Shown one piece after another: positions 16,810 to 28,625 of a stretch of 64,000 nucleotides of DNA; the first letter of the stretch is position 1, and each line of letters opens with the position of its first letter. The translations under genes were made by a program, and so were the position numbers. The DNA comes from Pseudomonas azerbaijanoccidentalis (GTDB taxonomy: Bacteria > Pseudomonadota > Gammaproteobacteria > Pseudomonadales > Pseudomonadaceae), in assembly GCF_019145495.1 (NCBI RefSeq), contig NZ_JAHSTU010000003.1:186001-250000 (forward strand). Direction: 5' to 3'. The notes beneath the pieces are model-generated. The model had not been told where the DNA came from. It ran no database searches and saw nothing but the letters and a program-made list of their open reading frames with translations.

Positions 16810-19641
16810 ATGCAAGAAAGCGTGATGCAGCGCATGTGGAACAGCGCCTACCTGTCCGGTAGTAACGCTGCCTATGTGGAAGAGCTCTACGAGCTCTACC
16901 TGCACGACCCTAACGCTGTGCCAGAAGAGTGGCGCACCTACTTCCAGAAGTTGCCTGCTGACGGCAACTCTGCCACCGATGTTTCGCACTCCACAATTCG
17001 CGATCATTTCGTCTTGCTGGCAAAGAACCAGCGCCGCGCCCAACCGGTTTCCGCCGGCAGCGTGAGCAGTGAGCACGAGAAGAAGCAAGTTGAAGTGCTG
17101 CGATTGATCCAGGCCTACCGTATGCGTGGCCACCAGGCAGCCCAGCTTGACCCGCTGGGGCTGTGGCAGCGTCCTGCACCTGCAGACCTGTCGATCAATC
17201 ATTACGGCTTGACCAATGCCGATCTTGATACGACCTTCCGTGCCGGCGACCTGTTCATCGGCAAAGAGGAAGCGAGCCTACGCGAAATTCACGAAGCGTT
17301 GCAGCAGACATATTGCCGCACCATCGGCGCTGAATTTACGCACATCACCGATTCCGAGCAGCGCCAGTGGTTCCAGCAGCGTCTGGAAAGCGTGCGCGGC
17401 CGCCCGACGTACTCCGCCGACATCAAGAGCCACTTGCTTGAGCGCGTGACCGCCGGTGAAGGCCTGGAAAAATACCTGGGCACCAAATACCCGGGTACCA
17501 AGCGTTTCGGTCTGGAAGGCGGCGAAAGCCTGATTCCAATGCTCGACGAGCTGATCCAGCGTTCCGGTTCCTACGGCACCAAGGAAATCGTCATCGGCAT
17601 GGCCCACCGTGGCCGGCTGAACGTGCTGGTCAACACCTTCGGCAAGAACCCGCGCGAGTTGTTCGACGAGTTCGAAGGCAAGAAGAAGGTCGAGCTGGGT
17701 TCCGGTGACGTTAAGTACCACCAGGGCTTCTCGTCCAACGTGATGACCACTGGCGGTGAAGTTCACCTGGCCATGGCGTTCAACCCGTCCCACCTGGAAA
17801 TCGTTTCGCCGGTTGTCGAGGGTTCGGTTCGCGCCCGTCAGGATCGTCGTAACGACCCGACCGGTGAGAAAGTCCTGCCGATCTCCATCCACGGTGACGC
17901 TGCTTTCGCAGGTCAGGGCGTGGTGATGGAAACCTTCCAGATGTCGCAGACCCGCGGTTTCAAGACCGGCGGTACCGTGCACATCGTGATCAACAACCAG
18001 GTTGGTTTCACCATCAGCAACCCGCTGGACTCGCGTTCCACCGAGTACGCGACCGACGTTGCGAAAATGATCCAGGCGCCGATCCTCCATGTGAATGGTG
18101 ATGATCCGGAAGCCGTATTGTTCGTGACCCAGCTGGCCATCGACTACCGCATGCAGTTCAAGCGTGACGTGGTGATCGACCTGGTCTGCTACCGTCGTCG
18201 CGGCCACAACGAGGCCGACGAGCCAAGCGGCACCCAGCCGATCATGTATCAGCAGATCACCAAGCAGCGCACCACCCGTGAGCTGTATGCCGATCGTCTG
18301 ACCCAGGGCGGTGTGCTCGACGCAGAGCGTGTTCAGGCGAAAGTCGACGAATACCGCAACGCGCTGGACAACGGCCTGCACGTAGTGAAAAGCCTGGTCA
18401 AAGAGCCGAACAAAGAGTTGTTCGTGGACTGGCGTCCGTATCTGGGCCACGCCTGGACTGCGCGTCACGACACTCGTTTCGACCTCAAGACCTTGCAGGA
18501 ACTGTCCGCCAAGCTGCTGGAAATCCCGGAAGGCTTCGTGGTTCAGCGCCAGGTTGCGAAGATCTACGAAGACCGTCAGAAGATGCAAGCCGGCGGCCTG
18601 CCGATCAACTGGGGTTACGCCGAAACCATGGCGTACGCGACCCTGGCGTTCGAAGGTCACCCGATCCGCATGACCGGCCAGGACATCGGCCGCGGTACGT
18701 TCTCGCACCGTCATGCTGTGCTGCACAACCAGAAAGACGCGGGAACCTACATCCCGTTGCAGAACCTGTACGACGGTCAGCCACGCTTTGACCTGTACGA
18801 CTCGTTCCTGTCCGAAGAAGCGGTGCTGGCGTTCGAATACGGCTATTCGACCACCACGCCGGATGCGCTGGTTATCTGGGAAGCCCAGTTCGGCGACTTC
18901 GCCAACGGTGCCCAGGTGGTTATCGACCAGTTCATCACCAGTGGCGAGCACAAGTGGGGCCGTCTGTGCGGTCTGACCATGCTGCTGCCGCACGGTTATG
19001 AAGGTCAGGGTCCGGAGCACTCGTCGGCTCGTCTGGAGCGTTACCTGCAACTGTGCGCCGAGCACAACATTCAGGTCGCGGTACCGACTACGCCGGCTCA
19101 GATCTACCATTTGCTGCGTCGTCAGGTGATTCGCCCGCTGCGCAAGCCGTTGATCGTTCTGACTCCGAAGTCGTTGTTGCGTCACAAGCTGGCCATTTCG
19201 ACCCTGGAAGATCTGGCCGAAGGTTCGTTCCAGACCGTTATCCCGGAAATCGATGCCCTGGACCCGAAAAAGGTCGAGCGCGTTGTTCTGTGTAGCGGCA
19301 AGGTCTACTACGACCTGCTGGAAAAACGCCGTGCCGAAGGCCGTGACGATATCGCCATCGTGCGTATCGAGCAGCTGTACCCATTCCCTGAGGACGACTT
19401 GAAAGAAGTCCTGGCTCCTTATACCAACGTCAAAGCTGCCGTTTGGTGTCAGGAAGAGCCGATGAACCAGGGTGCGTGGTACTGCAGCCAACACCACATG
19501 CGTCGCAGCATCAGCAACCTCGACAAGTCTCTCGTACTTGAGTACGCGGGCCGTGAGGCTTCTGCTGCACCGGCATGCGGTTATGCATCGATGCACGCTG
19601 AGCAGCAGGAAAAACTGCTGCAAGACGCCTTTACTGTTTAA
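16810..19641 (+). CDS. sucA: 2-oxoglutarate dehydrogenase E1 component
   Basis: The 943-residue E1 subunit decarboxylates 2-oxoglutarate using thiamine diphosphate. The N-terminal MQRMWNSAYLSGSNAAYVEE is the segment that docks E1 to E2. The cofactor region shows IVIGMAHRGRLNVL, the IHGDAAFAGQGV start of the ThDP motif and VINNQVGFTIS at its end. The C-terminal MLLPHGYEGQGPEHSSARLE is also typical. It follows sdhB by 258 bases containing several hairpins. GAGGGTGA is the ribosome site. Confidence 0.98.
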   Translation: MQESVMQRMWNSAYLSGSNAAYVEELYELYLHDPNAVPEEWRTYFQKLPADGNSATDVSHSTIRDHFVLLAKNQRRAQPVSAGSVSSEHEKKQVEVLRLIQAYRMRGHQAAQLDPLGLWQRPAPADLSINHYGLTNADLDTTFRAGDLFIGKEEASLREIHEALQQTYCRTIGAEFTHITDSEQRQWFQQRLESVRGRPTYSADIKSHLLERVTAGEGLEKYLGTKYPGTKRFGLEGGESLIPMLDELIQRSGSYGTKEIVIGMAHRGRLNVLVNTFGKNPRELFDEFEGKKKVELGSGDVKYHQGFSSNVMTTGGEVHLAMAFNPSHLEIVSPVVEGSVRARQDRRNDPTGEKVLPISIHGDAAFAGQGVVMETFQMSQTRGFKTGGTVHIVINNQVGFTISNPLDSRSTEYATDVAKMIQAPILHVNGDDPEAVLFVTQLAIDYRMQFKRDVVIDLVCYRRRGHNEADEPSGTQPIMYQQITKQRTTRELYADRLTQGGVLDAERVQAKVDEYRNALDNGLHVVKSLVKEPNKELFVDWRPYLGHAWTARHDTRFDLKTLQELSAKLLEIPEGFVVQRQVAKIYEDRQKMQAGGLPINWGYAETMAYATLAFEGHPIRMTGQDIGRGTFSHRHAVLHNQKDAGTYIPLQNLYDGQPRFDLYDSFLSEEAVLAFEYGYSTTTPDALVIWEAQFGDFANGAQVVIDQFITSGEHKWGRLCGLTMLLPHGYEGQGPEHSSARLERYLQLCAEHNIQVAVPTTPAQIYHLLRRQVIRPLRKPLIVLTPKSLLRHKLAISTLEDLAEGSFQTVIPEIDALDPKKVERVVLCSGKVYYDLLEKRRAEGRDDIAIVRIEQLYPFPEDDLKEVLAPYTNVKAAVWCQEEPMNQGAWYCSQHHMRRSISNLDKSLVLEYAGREASAAPACGYASMHAEQQEKLLQDAFTV

Positions 19642-19683
19642 CGCCTTCGCGCACCTGAAACCGAATTTAAGGACCCACAGATA

Positions 19684-20904
19684 ATGGCTATCGAAATCAA
19701 AGCCCCCACTTTCCCGGAATCGGTTGCCGATGGCACCGTTGCCACCTGGCACAAACAACCGGGCGACGCTGTAAAGCGTGATGACCTGATCGTCGACATC
19801 GAAACCGACAAGGTTGTCCTGGAAGTGTTGGCCACTGCTGATGGCGTGCTGGGCGCTATCGTCAAGAACGAAGGCGACACCGTTCTGTCCGACGAAGTCC
19901 TGGGCTCCATCGAAGCGGGCAGCGCTGCTGCTGCCCCGGCTGCCGCTGCTGCTCCGGCCGCTGCACAAACTGCTGCTCCAGCTGCCGAAGGCGAAGACGA
20001 TCCTGTTGCTGCACCGGCTGCTCGCAAGCTGGCTGAAGAAAACGGCATCAACATCGCTTCCGTTGCCGGCACTGGCAAAGGCGGTCGTGTAACCAAGGAA
20101 GACGTGGTTGCAGCTGTTGCTGCCAAGAAAGCCGCTCCGGCTGCCGCGCCTGCCAAGGCTGCTGCTCCTTCGGCTGCCGCTCCTGTGTTCGCCGCCGGCG
20201 ACCGCATCGAGAAGCGCGTACCGATGACCCGCGTTCGTGCCACTGTGGCCAAGCGTCTGGTTGAAGCGCAATCGAACATGGCGATGCTGACCACTTTCAA
20301 CGAAGTCGACATGACTGAAGTCATGGCCCTGCGTTCGAAGTACAAGGACCTGTTCGAGAAGTCCCACAACGGCGTGCGCCTGGGCTTCATGTCGTTCTTC
20401 GTGAAAGCGGCCACCGAAGCGCTGAAACGCTTCCCGGCTGTCAACGCTTCGATCGACGGCGGCGACATCGTTTACCACGGCTACGCTGACGTCGGCGTTG
20501 CAGTTTCCAGCGATCGCGGCCTGGTTGTACCGGTTCTGCGTAACGCCGAACTGATGAGCCTGGCTGAAATCGAAGGCGGCATCGCCACCTTCGGCAAGAA
20601 AGCCCGCGACGGCAAACTGTCGATGGACGAAATGACCGGTGGTACTTTCACCATCACTAACGGTGGTACTTTCGGTTCGATGATGTCGACCCCGATCGTC
20701 AACCCGCCACAAGCGGCCATCCTGGGCATGCACAACATCATCCAGCGTCCTATGGCCATCAATGGCCAGGTCGTTATCCGTCCGATGATGTACCTGGCTC
20801 TGTCCTACGATCACCGTCTGATCGATGGCAAAGAAGCTGTGACCTTCCTGGTGACCATCAAGAACCTGCTGGAAGATCCGGCTCGTCTGTTGCTGGATAT
20901 CTGA
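19684..20904 (+). CDS. sucB: Dihydrolipoyllysine-residue succinyltransferase (E2 of 2-oxoglutarate dehydrogenase)
   Basis: The 406-residue E2 core has a lipoyl domain (residues 1-77, lipoylated Lys in [12 protein letters not shown]), an Ala/Pro-rich linker, a peripheral-subunit-binding domain (about 104-142, [20 protein letters not shown]), a second Ala/Pro linker and the acyltransferase domain ending with the active-site motif [14 protein letters not shown]. One lipoyl domain is normal for SucB. It lies 42 bases after sucA. Confidence 0.97.
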   Translation: MAIEIKAPTFPESVADGTVATWHKQPGDAVKRDDLIVDIETDKVVLEVLATADGVLGAIVKNEGDTVLSDEVLGSIEAGSAAAAPAAAAAPAAAQTAAPAAEGEDDPVAAPAARKLAEENGINIASVAGTGKGGRVTKEDVVAAVAAKKAAPAAAPAKAAAPSAAAPVFAAGDRIEKRVPMTRVRATVAKRLVEAQSNMAMLTTFNEVDMTEVMALRSKYKDLFEKSHNGVRLGFMSFFVKAATEALKRFPAVNASIDGGDIVYHGYADVGVAVSSDRGLVVPVLRNAELMSLAEIEGGIATFGKKARDGKLSMDEMTGGTFTITNGGTFGSMMSTPIVNPPQAAILGMHNIIQRPMAINGQVVIRPMMYLALSYDHRLIDGKEAVTFLVTIKNLLEDPARLLLDI

Positions 20905-21002
20905 TAGAAGCAGCCATGAGCTGCAGGCTCGAGCTGTCGGAAAACCCGCAGCTTGGCTTGCAGCTTGCGGCTTGAAGCTTTTCGCAAAAGAGGATTTTTT
21001 GA

Positions 21003-22439
<1,437 letters not shown>

Positions 22440-22477
22440 GACAATAAGAAACCACGGCGGAATGGCCCGTCGTGAGC

Positions 22478-22559
22478 CTTGCATGCAAGACTCACCGCGG
22501 AATATCCGCTGGACGCAGTCTTGCATAGCTGCACCGGGTATCCGGAAAGGCTATGCAAG
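22478..22559 (+). ncRNA. Double hairpin with alternative pairing in the lpd-sucC leader
   Basis: ATGCAAGACT (22483-22492) pairs with AGTCTTGCAT (22517-22526), enclosing a small GCGG-N4-CCGC hairpin. CTTGCATAGC (22520-22529) pairs with GCTATGCAAG (22550-22559), enclosing CCGG-N4-CCGG. Both 10-bp stems need the same bases 22520-22526, so they exclude each other. The first arm is itself part of the palindrome CTTGCATGCAAG. No poly-U tract follows. It is a candidate cis-acting RNA or processing site between lpd and sucC; the function is unknown. Confidence 0.5.
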
Positions 22560-22635
22560 CAGCAGTCACAGGTGGTGCGGCACTTGAATGAGTGCAGCAC
22601 CGAATGCGCAGTACCTAACGAAGACGGTAATAAGC

Positions 22636-23802
22636 ATGAATCTTCACGAGTATCAGGGTAAGCAGCTGTTCGCTGAATACGGCCTGCCAGTTTCCACCGG
22701 TTACGCGGTAGACACCCCGGAAGCAGCAGCAGAAGCTTGCGACAAAATCGGCGGCAGCGAGTGGGTTGTCAAAGCCCAGGTCCACGCCGGTGGTCGCGGT
22801 AAAGCGGGCGGCGTAAAGCTGGTTCGCAGCAAAGAAGACGCCAAAGCCTTCGCACAGCAGTGGCTGGGCAAGCGTCTGGTGACTTACCAGACTGACGCCA
22901 ATGGCCAGCCAGTCACCAAGATCCTGGTTGAATCGTGCACTGATATCGCTAAAGAGCTGTACCTGGGCGCTGTCGTTGACCGTTCGAGCCGTCGTATCGT
23001 GTTCATGGCTTCCACCGAAGGTGGCGTGGACATCGAGAAAATCGCTCACGACACTCCAGAAAAAATTCTGAAAGCCACTATCGATCCACTGGTTGGCGCT
23101 CAGCCATTCCAGGGTCGCGAGCTGGCATTCCAGTTGGGTCTGGAAGGTAAGCAAGTTGCTCAGTTCGCCAAGATCTTCGTAGGTCTGGCCAAGCTGTTCA
23201 AGGATCACGACCTGGCCCTGCTGGAAGTGAACCCGCTGGTGATCAAGGCTGACGGCGATCTGCACTGCCTCGACGCCAAGATCAACATCGACGCCAACGC
23301 CATGTACCGTCAGCCTAAGCTGAAGACTTTCCACGATCCGTCGCAAGACGATCCGCGCGAAGCGCACGCTGCCAAGTTCGAACTGAACTACGTTGCGCTG
23401 GAAGGCAACATCGGTTGCATGGTCAACGGTGCTGGCCTGGCCATGGGTACCATGGACATCGTCAACCTGCATGGCGGCAAGCCAGCCAACTTCCTCGACG
23501 TGGGCGGCGGTGCTACCAAAGAACGCGTTACCGAAGCGTTCAAGATCATTCTGTCCGACACCAACGTCGCTGCAGTACTGGTTAACATCTTCGGCGGCAT
23601 CGTTCGTTGCGACATGATTGCCGAAGGCATCATCGGTGCAGTGAAAGAAGTCGGCGTGAAAATCCCGGTTGTTGTTCGCCTTGAAGGCAACAACGCTGAG
23701 CTGGGCGCTAAAGTACTGGCAGAAAGCGGTTTGAACATCATCGCTGCTACCAGCCTGACCGACGCTGCTCAACAAGTTGTCAAAGCTGCGGAGGGCAAAT
23801 AA
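22636..23802 (+). CDS. sucC: Succinyl-CoA synthetase (ADP-forming) beta subunit
   Basis: The 388-residue subunit starts [16 protein letters not shown] and shows the ATP-grasp region [25 protein letters not shown], and the CoA-ligase-type [13 protein letters not shown] segment. The ATG at 22636 is chosen over an upstream in-frame start at 22588 because homologues begin with this motif. The stop codon shares one base with the sucD start, indicating coupled translation. It makes ATP (or GTP) from succinyl-CoA in the TCA cycle. Confidence 0.98.
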   Translation: MNLHEYQGKQLFAEYGLPVSTGYAVDTPEAAAEACDKIGGSEWVVKAQVHAGGRGKAGGVKLVRSKEDAKAFAQQWLGKRLVTYQTDANGQPVTKILVESCTDIAKELYLGAVVDRSSRRIVFMASTEGGVDIEKIAHDTPEKILKATIDPLVGAQPFQGRELAFQLGLEGKQVAQFAKIFVGLAKLFKDHDLALLEVNPLVIKADGDLHCLDAKINIDANAMYRQPKLKTFHDPSQDDPREAHAAKFELNYVALEGNIGCMVNGAGLAMGTMDIVNLHGGKPANFLDVGGGATKERVTEAFKIILSDTNVAAVLVNIFGGIVRCDMIAEGIIGAVKEVGVKIPVVVRLEGNNAELGAKVLAESGLNIIAATSLTDAAQQVVKAAEGK

Positions 23803-24683
23803 TGAGCGTCCTGATCAATAAAGACACCAAAGTTATCTGCCAGGGTATTACCGGTTCGCAAGGTAGTTTCCACACCCAGCAAGCCATTGAGTACGGCACC
23901 AAGATGGTTGGTGGTGTAACTCCAGGCAAAGGCGGCACCGAGCACCTGGGTCTGCCAGTGTTCAACACCGTTAAAGACGCAGTAGCGGCCACTGGCGCTA
24001 CCGCCAGCGTGATCTACGTTCCGGCTCCTTTCTGCAAAGATTCGATCCTGGAAGCTGCTTTCGGCGGCATCAAACTGATCGTCTGCATCACCGAAGGCAT
24101 TCCTACCCTGGACATGCTGGACGCTAAAGTTAAGTGCGACGAACTGGGTGTTACCCTGATCGGCCCTAACTGCCCAGGCGTGATCACCCCAGGCGAATGC
24201 AAGATCGGCATCATGCCAGGTCACATTCACTTGCCAGGCAAGGTCGGTATCGTTTCCCGTTCCGGCACCCTGACCTACGAAGCTGTGAAGCAGACTACTG
24301 ACGCCGGTTTCGGTCAGTCGACTTGCGTCGGCATCGGTGGTGACCCGATCCCGGGTTCGAACTTCATCGACATCCTGAAGCTGTTCCAGGAAGACCCGAA
24401 GACCGAAGCGATCGTCATGATCGGTGAGATCGGCGGTTCGGCTGAAGAAGAAGCGGCTGCCTACATCAAGGCACACGTGACCAAGCCGGTTGTTTCCTAC
24501 ATCGCTGGTGTGACTGCTCCTCCGGGCAAGCGCATGGGCCATGCTGGCGCAATCATCTCTGGCGGCAAAGGCACTGCAGACGAGAAATTCGCTGCGCTGC
24601 AAGACGCAGGCGTTAAAACCGTGCGTTCGCTGGCAGACATCGGCAAAGCCTTGGCTGAGCTGACTGGTTGGGCTGTCAAGTAA
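23802..24683 (+). CDS. sucD: Succinyl-CoA synthetase alpha subunit
   Basis: The 293-residue subunit begins [20 protein letters not shown], has the CoA-binding motif [35 protein letters not shown], and the phosphorylated active-site His in [17 protein letters not shown]. It is the last gene of the suc cluster and is followed after 30 bases by a strong terminator. Confidence 0.98.
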   Translation: MSVLINKDTKVICQGITGSQGSFHTQQAIEYGTKMVGGVTPGKGGTEHLGLPVFNTVKDAVAATGATASVIYVPAPFCKDSILEAAFGGIKLIVCITEGIPTLDMLDAKVKCDELGVTLIGPNCPGVITPGECKIGIMPGHIHLPGKVGIVSRSGTLTYEAVKQTTDAGFGQSTCVGIGGDPIPGSNFIDILKLFQEDPKTEAIVMIGEIGGSAEEEAAAYIKAHVTKPVVSYIAGVTAPPGKRMGHAGAIISGGKGTADEKFAALQDAGVKTVRSLADIGKALAELTGWAVK

Positions 24684-24713
24684 GCCTCGCGCTTAACTGA
24701 CGCTTCACCAAAC

Positions 24714-24737
24714 AAAGGCCACCTTCGGGTGGCCTTT
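24714..24737 (+). terminator. sucD: Terminator of the suc operon
   Basis: AAAGGCCACC-TTCG-GGTGGCCTTT is a 10-bp stem with a UUCG-type loop, 30 bases after the sucD stop. Confidence 0.92.
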
Positions 24738-24750
24738 GTCGTTCTTGAAG

Positions 24751-24832
24751 ATCGAAAGATCGCAGCCTGCAGCAGCTCTACATCGGGGTGCGATCTTCCG
24801 TAGGAGCTGCCGCAGGCTGCGATCTTTTGATC
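24751..24832. repeat. REP inverted pair (GATCGCAGCCTGC type)
   Basis: GATCGCAGCCTGCAGCAGCT faces GGAGCTGCCGCAGGCTGCGA across a spacer of about 25 bases. It belongs to the family found at 8698, 33228, 34751 and 61611. Confidence 0.88.
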
Positions 24833-25066
24833 TGTATTGAAATTTAGATATGTAAACGCGACACAATGATGTCGTATATCGGAATGTTCGCCCCGTAACA
24901 GTGCGCTTATCGAGCAAATTCGTTAGGCTACGCGCCATTTTTGCGTCCGTGGCCCACAAGGCCGCAACGCGCTAAAAGGGTCGGTCTCATACGGACTGAC
25001 AGCATTTCCCTCACCCATAGGGAAATCCCTCTCTAAATTCCGATTCAGTAGTGTGGTATTTCCTTA

Positions 25067-26380
25067 ATGAAAGTGTTGAAAGGCCAGGACATCCTGGCAC
25101 TTGGTTTTATGACGTTTGCCCTGTTCGTCGGGGCTGGCAACATCATCTTCCCGCCTATCGTCGGTTTGCAGTCAGGACCTCATGTCTGGATGGCGGCGCT
25201 GGGCTTCCTGGTCACGGCGGTAGGTCTGCCGGTGATCACGGTCGTGGCCCTGGCCAAGGTTGGCGGCGCCATGGACGCGCTGAGCAGCCCGATCGGTAAA
25301 GTGGCCGGTGGCGTGTTGGCCGCCGCTTGCTACCTCGCTGTTGGCCCGCTGTTCGCCACGCCGCGCACGGCGACCGTGTCCTTCGAAGTGGGCCTGGCGC
25401 CTTTGACCGGCGAGAGCCCGCTGGCGCTGTTCCTCTATAGCTCGGTGTACTTCCTGCTGGTGTTCTTCATCTCGCTGTATCCGGGTCGCTTGCTGGATAC
25501 CGTAGGGCGCTTCCTCGCGCCGCTGAAGATCATTGCGCTCGCCGTCCTGGGCATCGCCGCATTCGCCTTGCCGGCCGGTGACATTGGCCATGCCACGCCG
25601 GAATACGTGGCAGCACCGTTTTCCCAGGGCTTCATCAATGGTTACCTGACCATGGATACCTTGGGCGCCCTGGTGTTCGGGATCGTCATTGTTAACGCCA
25701 TTCGCTCCCGTGGCGTCGAGTCGCCTGCGCTGATCACCCGTTACGCGATCATCGCCGGCCTGATCGCCGGTGTCGGCCTGGCGCTGGTTTACGTCAGCCT
25801 GTTCCGTCTCGGCTCGGGCAGCCATGAAGTGGCGGCCGGTGCCACCAATGGTGCGGCGGTATTGCATGCGTACGTGCAACACACCTTTGGATCGCTGGGC
25901 AGCGGCTTCCTGGCCGTGCTGATCTCCCTCGCGTGCCTGGTGACTGCGGTCGGCCTGACCTGTGCCTGCGCCGAGTACTTCAGCCGTGTGGTGCCACTGT
26001 CCTACAAGACGCTGGTGATCATCCTCGCTGCGTTCTCGCTGTTGGTGTCCAACCTGGGCCTGACCAAGCTGATTGCGTTCTCGATCCCGGTGCTCACCGC
26101 GATCTATCCGCCATGCATCGTTCTGGTGGCGTTGAGTTTCTGCAAGGACTTCTGGCATGAGCAGGGTCGAATCCTCGGCCCGGTGATGCTGGTGTCGTTC
26201 ATCTTCGGCCTGATCGATGCCCTCAAGGGTGCAGGCCTGGCAGACTGGATGCCGGCGCAAATGGCCCACCTGCCGCTGAGCGAGCAAGGCCTGGCGTGGC
26301 TGGTGCCGTCGGTGATGGTTCTTGTGGTCGCGGTGGTTTGCGACCGCCTGCTGGGCAAGCGCGAAGAAGCCTTGGCCTGA
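25067..26380 (+). CDS. brnQ: Branched-chain amino acid transport system II carrier protein
   Basis: The 437-residue inner-membrane protein has about 12 hydrophobic helices and the LIVCS family features [19 protein letters not shown] at residues 14-32, [18 protein letters not shown] and the [10 protein letters not shown] stretch. It takes up leucine, isoleucine and valine with sodium. Length agrees with BrnQ/BraB. It is monocistronic, with a terminator 45 bases downstream. The ribosome site before the ATG is poor. Confidence 0.95.
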   Translation: MKVLKGQDILALGFMTFALFVGAGNIIFPPIVGLQSGPHVWMAALGFLVTAVGLPVITVVALAKVGGAMDALSSPIGKVAGGVLAAACYLAVGPLFATPRTATVSFEVGLAPLTGESPLALFLYSSVYFLLVFFISLYPGRLLDTVGRFLAPLKIIALAVLGIAAFALPAGDIGHATPEYVAAPFSQGFINGYLTMDTLGALVFGIVIVNAIRSRGVESPALITRYAIIAGLIAGVGLALVYVSLFRLGSGSHEVAAGATNGAAVLHAYVQHTFGSLGSGFLAVLISLACLVTAVGLTCACAEYFSRVVPLSYKTLVIILAAFSLLVSNLGLTKLIAFSIPVLTAIYPPCIVLVALSFCKDFWHEQGRILGPVMLVSFIFGLIDALKGAGLADWMPAQMAHLPLSEQGLAWLVPSVMVLVVAVVCDRLLGKREEALA

Positions 26381-26424
26381 TTCGCTCCCACGGCCCGCCA
26401 CAAGCGGGTCTTGAGCAAAAACAG

Positions 26425-26459
26425 AAATGCCCCGTATCAATCGATGCGGGGCATTTTAT
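26425..26459 (+). terminator. brnQ: Terminator of brnQ
   Basis: AAATGCCCCGTAT and ATGCGGGGCATTTT form a long stem with a short loop, followed by a T-run. Confidence 0.88.
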
Positions 26460-26490
26460 TGTGATGCAGGAAACAGGCGTCGACGTGCCA

Positions 26491-27690
26491 CTACGGTAGA
26501 TAACGAACGACCGCTGGCAGAGACTCGCGATCTATGGACACGATGGGTTTGCCGTCTGGCTGTACCAGCAGGGAGAATGCATTTTCGTTTCCCTCACCAA
26601 TTCTTGTTTCCAGGAACCCCTCCTTTCCAAAAGAAATATCGATCTCTCCGGTCATTTTATAACGAGCTATCAGGGTGCATTCATCGTCTTCGGGGCCTAT
26701 TGTCCCAGTGACAATAAGTCCGTTCGCCCCGTCCATAGCAATGCCGCTCCACAGGAAAGTTTGTTTGGATGGATGCTCGCTGACCACCGGTTTGCCTCCG
26801 TTGAAAACCAGATTCGGTTGACCATTAGTGTTGAAGGCGGCGAGCATGCCCAGGTTTCCCGCTTCGCCCATATATATACCGCCTGCAACGAACATGCTGT
26901 TGTCATCGCGCAGCAGCAAGGCTGTGACGGCGACGGGGCGATCATTAACGCTGAATTGAACGCGCCCGTTTTCTCCAAAACTCGGGTCGGGATTGCCATT
27001 CAGGCTAAAACGGGCAATTTTGCCATAGCCGGAATGGTGGCCTGCGACGGTAATTGCGTTAACTGACGTCCCCAGGGTGGGGCCGAGTACAGGCGGGCTC
27101 ATCGCAATGTTGCGTTCAAACTGCCCATCGCTTTTGTAAACCTGGATTCTGGTTGGGGTCGCCACCAGAAGTTCTCCGTTCGGTCCAATGGCGGTATCGG
27201 ATCTGGGAGCGTTGCTATTGAGAGTGATGTCCGACGGTTTTTGAGAGTCAGAGGTTTCATCCACTTTGGCTGGCGTTGGAATAACCACGCCATTGTCTCC
27301 AAAAGCAGGGTCAGGTGCTCCGTTCATATCAAACCTGGCGAAGGCCCTTTGTGTCGGCTCTCCAAGGTGATTGCCGATCAGCAGGATTTTTCCATCCTCA
27401 AGCAGATGGGCCCCCGTTGCATTTGCGCCAGTTTCATTCCGGAATTTGCCTTTAACAATACCTCCGGCTCCGAAGTCTGGGTCCAGTTGGCCGTTCTCAA
27501 GCAGTTGAACCAGCAGAAACTCTTGTTGAATCCCTGAAGAGATCGAGCCCACGAAAACGAGCTTGCCATTGGCCCTTCTTCCGACGATTTTCAATGGCGA
27601 GCTACCTGGCTCAAAATTGGCTGCCACACCGTCATCTGCGAATGCAGTGTCCAGCCCATCCCTGATAGGAACTGTTTTGTTGTTCGACAT
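26491..27690 (-). CDS. Delta-60 repeat beta-propeller-like protein
   Basis: The 399-residue protein contains about six delta-60 repeats, each ending in a motif like DPxFGxxGxV: LDTAFADDGV, LDPDFGAGGIV, PDPAFGDNGVV, PDPSFGENGRV, PNLVFNGGKPV and IDISFGKEGFL, spaced by about 50-90 residues. Each is followed by a beta-rich segment such as EDGKILLIG, so a beta-propeller is likely. There is no signal peptide or membrane segment. The ribosome site CAGGA precedes the ATG. Codon use looks less GC-biased than in neighbouring genes, hinting at later acquisition. The function of delta-60 proteins is unknown. No partner gene is adjacent. Confidence 0.85.
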   Translation of the reverse strand: MSNNKTVPIRDGLDTAFADDGVAANFEPGSSPLKIVGRRANGKLVFVGSISSGIQQEFLLVQLLENGQLDPDFGAGGIVKGKFRNETGANATGAHLLEDGKILLIGNHLGEPTQRAFARFDMNGAPDPAFGDNGVVIPTPAKVDETSDSQKPSDITLNSNAPRSDTAIGPNGELLVATPTRIQVYKSDGQFERNIAMSPPVLGPTLGTSVNAITVAGHHSGYGKIARFSLNGNPDPSFGENGRVQFSVNDRPVAVTALLLRDDNSMFVAGGIYMGEAGNLGMLAAFNTNGQPNLVFNGGKPVVSEHPSKQTFLWSGIAMDGANGLIVTGTIGPEDDECTLIARYKMTGEIDISFGKEGFLETRIGEGNENAFSLLVQPDGKPIVSIDRESLPAVVRYLP

Positions 27691-27887
27691 GTTTATTTTC
27701 CTGAGATAAGAACAATGGAGTTACCGGGTAAAGCATCGGTCTTATTCAATCTACTCGCAGGTGATATAGGTTGTTAGCTGTTAGAAATGACAGCTATTGG
27801 TTGAGGTTTAACCATAGTTTTGATATATCAACCGTCGATTGCGTCTTGGCGAAATAGGCGTCGTTGTCCAATCCATAGGGATCTTTC

Positions 27888-28625
27888 ATGTCATTCATCC
27901 ACGCCAACCTGATCCACCTTCTTGCAGCCGTCTGGTTCGTTATCTGCTGGGGCGGATACACCCGCTACGCCACCTGGAAGGGCCGTGACACCGCGTGCCT
28001 GGCCAGTGTGCTGCACCTGTATCGAGAAGACTGGATGCGCCGCATGCTGCTGCGCGACAACCGAATCGCCGATGCCAGCGTGATCGGCAATCTGGAACGC
28101 AATGCTTCGTTCTTTGCCTCCAGTACCTTGATTATCCTGGCCGGTATTCTCACGGTATTGGGGGCTTCGGAACGGGCGGTATCGTTGCTGGCGGACATCC
28201 CGATGGTGCAACAGGCGTCCCAGGGCATGTCGGAAATCAAGTTGCTGTGCCTGGCGCTGGTGTTCGTCTATGCGTTCTTCACGTTCAGTTGGTGCATGCG
28301 TCAGTACAACTTCGCAGCGATTCTGGTGGGGTCGGCGCCGATGGTGGGTGAACGGCATGTGTCCGAGTTGGAACGTAAAGCCTTTGCCGCCCGCGCGGCA
28401 CGTGTCATCTCGATGGCCGCCAACCAGTTCAACTTCGGTCTGCGCTCCTACTACTTCGGCATGACCATGCTGGCCTGGTTCGTCAGCCCGTGGCTGTTCA
28501 TGTTGATGAGTGCTGGTGTGGTGTTTGTGCTGTACCGCCGCGAGTTTCACTCCGACGTACTCGACGTGATGGTCTATACCCCTACAGAGGCGCCATTGCC
28601 CGAGGTGAATAAAGAGGCAGCTTGA
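27888..28625 (+). CDS. DUF599 family membrane protein
   Basis: The 245-residue protein has four or more hydrophobic segments (about residues 5-22, 75-95, 115-138 and 195-225) and conserved polar blocks such as RNASFFASSTLIILAG, FSWCMRQYNF and AANQFNFGLRSYYFG that define DUF599. Function is unknown. Its TGA overlaps the ATG of the next gene by one base, so the two form a coupled operon. Confidence 0.88.
   Translation: MSFIHANLIHLLAAVWFVICWGGYTRYATWKGRDTACLASVLHLYREDWMRRMLLRDNRIADASVIGNLERNASFFASSTLIILAGILTVLGASERAVSLLADIPMVQQASQGMSEIKLLCLALVFVYAFFTFSWCMRQYNFAAILVGSAPMVGERHVSELERKAFAARAARVISMAANQFNFGLRSYYFGMTMLAWFVSPWLFMLMSAGVVFVLYRREFHSDVLDVMVYTPTEAPLPEVNKEAA

Larger units (their letters stand above)
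24684..25066. other. Intergenic region sucD / brnQ
   Basis: These 383 bases hold the suc terminator, a REP pair and about 230 bases of brnQ upstream sequence with GACACAATGATGTC (an inverted repeat near 24861) and AGGGAAATCCCT-like short repeats near 25020. I see no gene or clear promoter. Confidence 0.4.

Noticed and set aside
17278..20814. A 1178-codon open frame on the minus strand across sucA-sucB
   Set aside because: It is antisense to well-supported genes; long open antisense frames come from GC-biased third positions. The product is His/Gln/Val-rich with no family motif.
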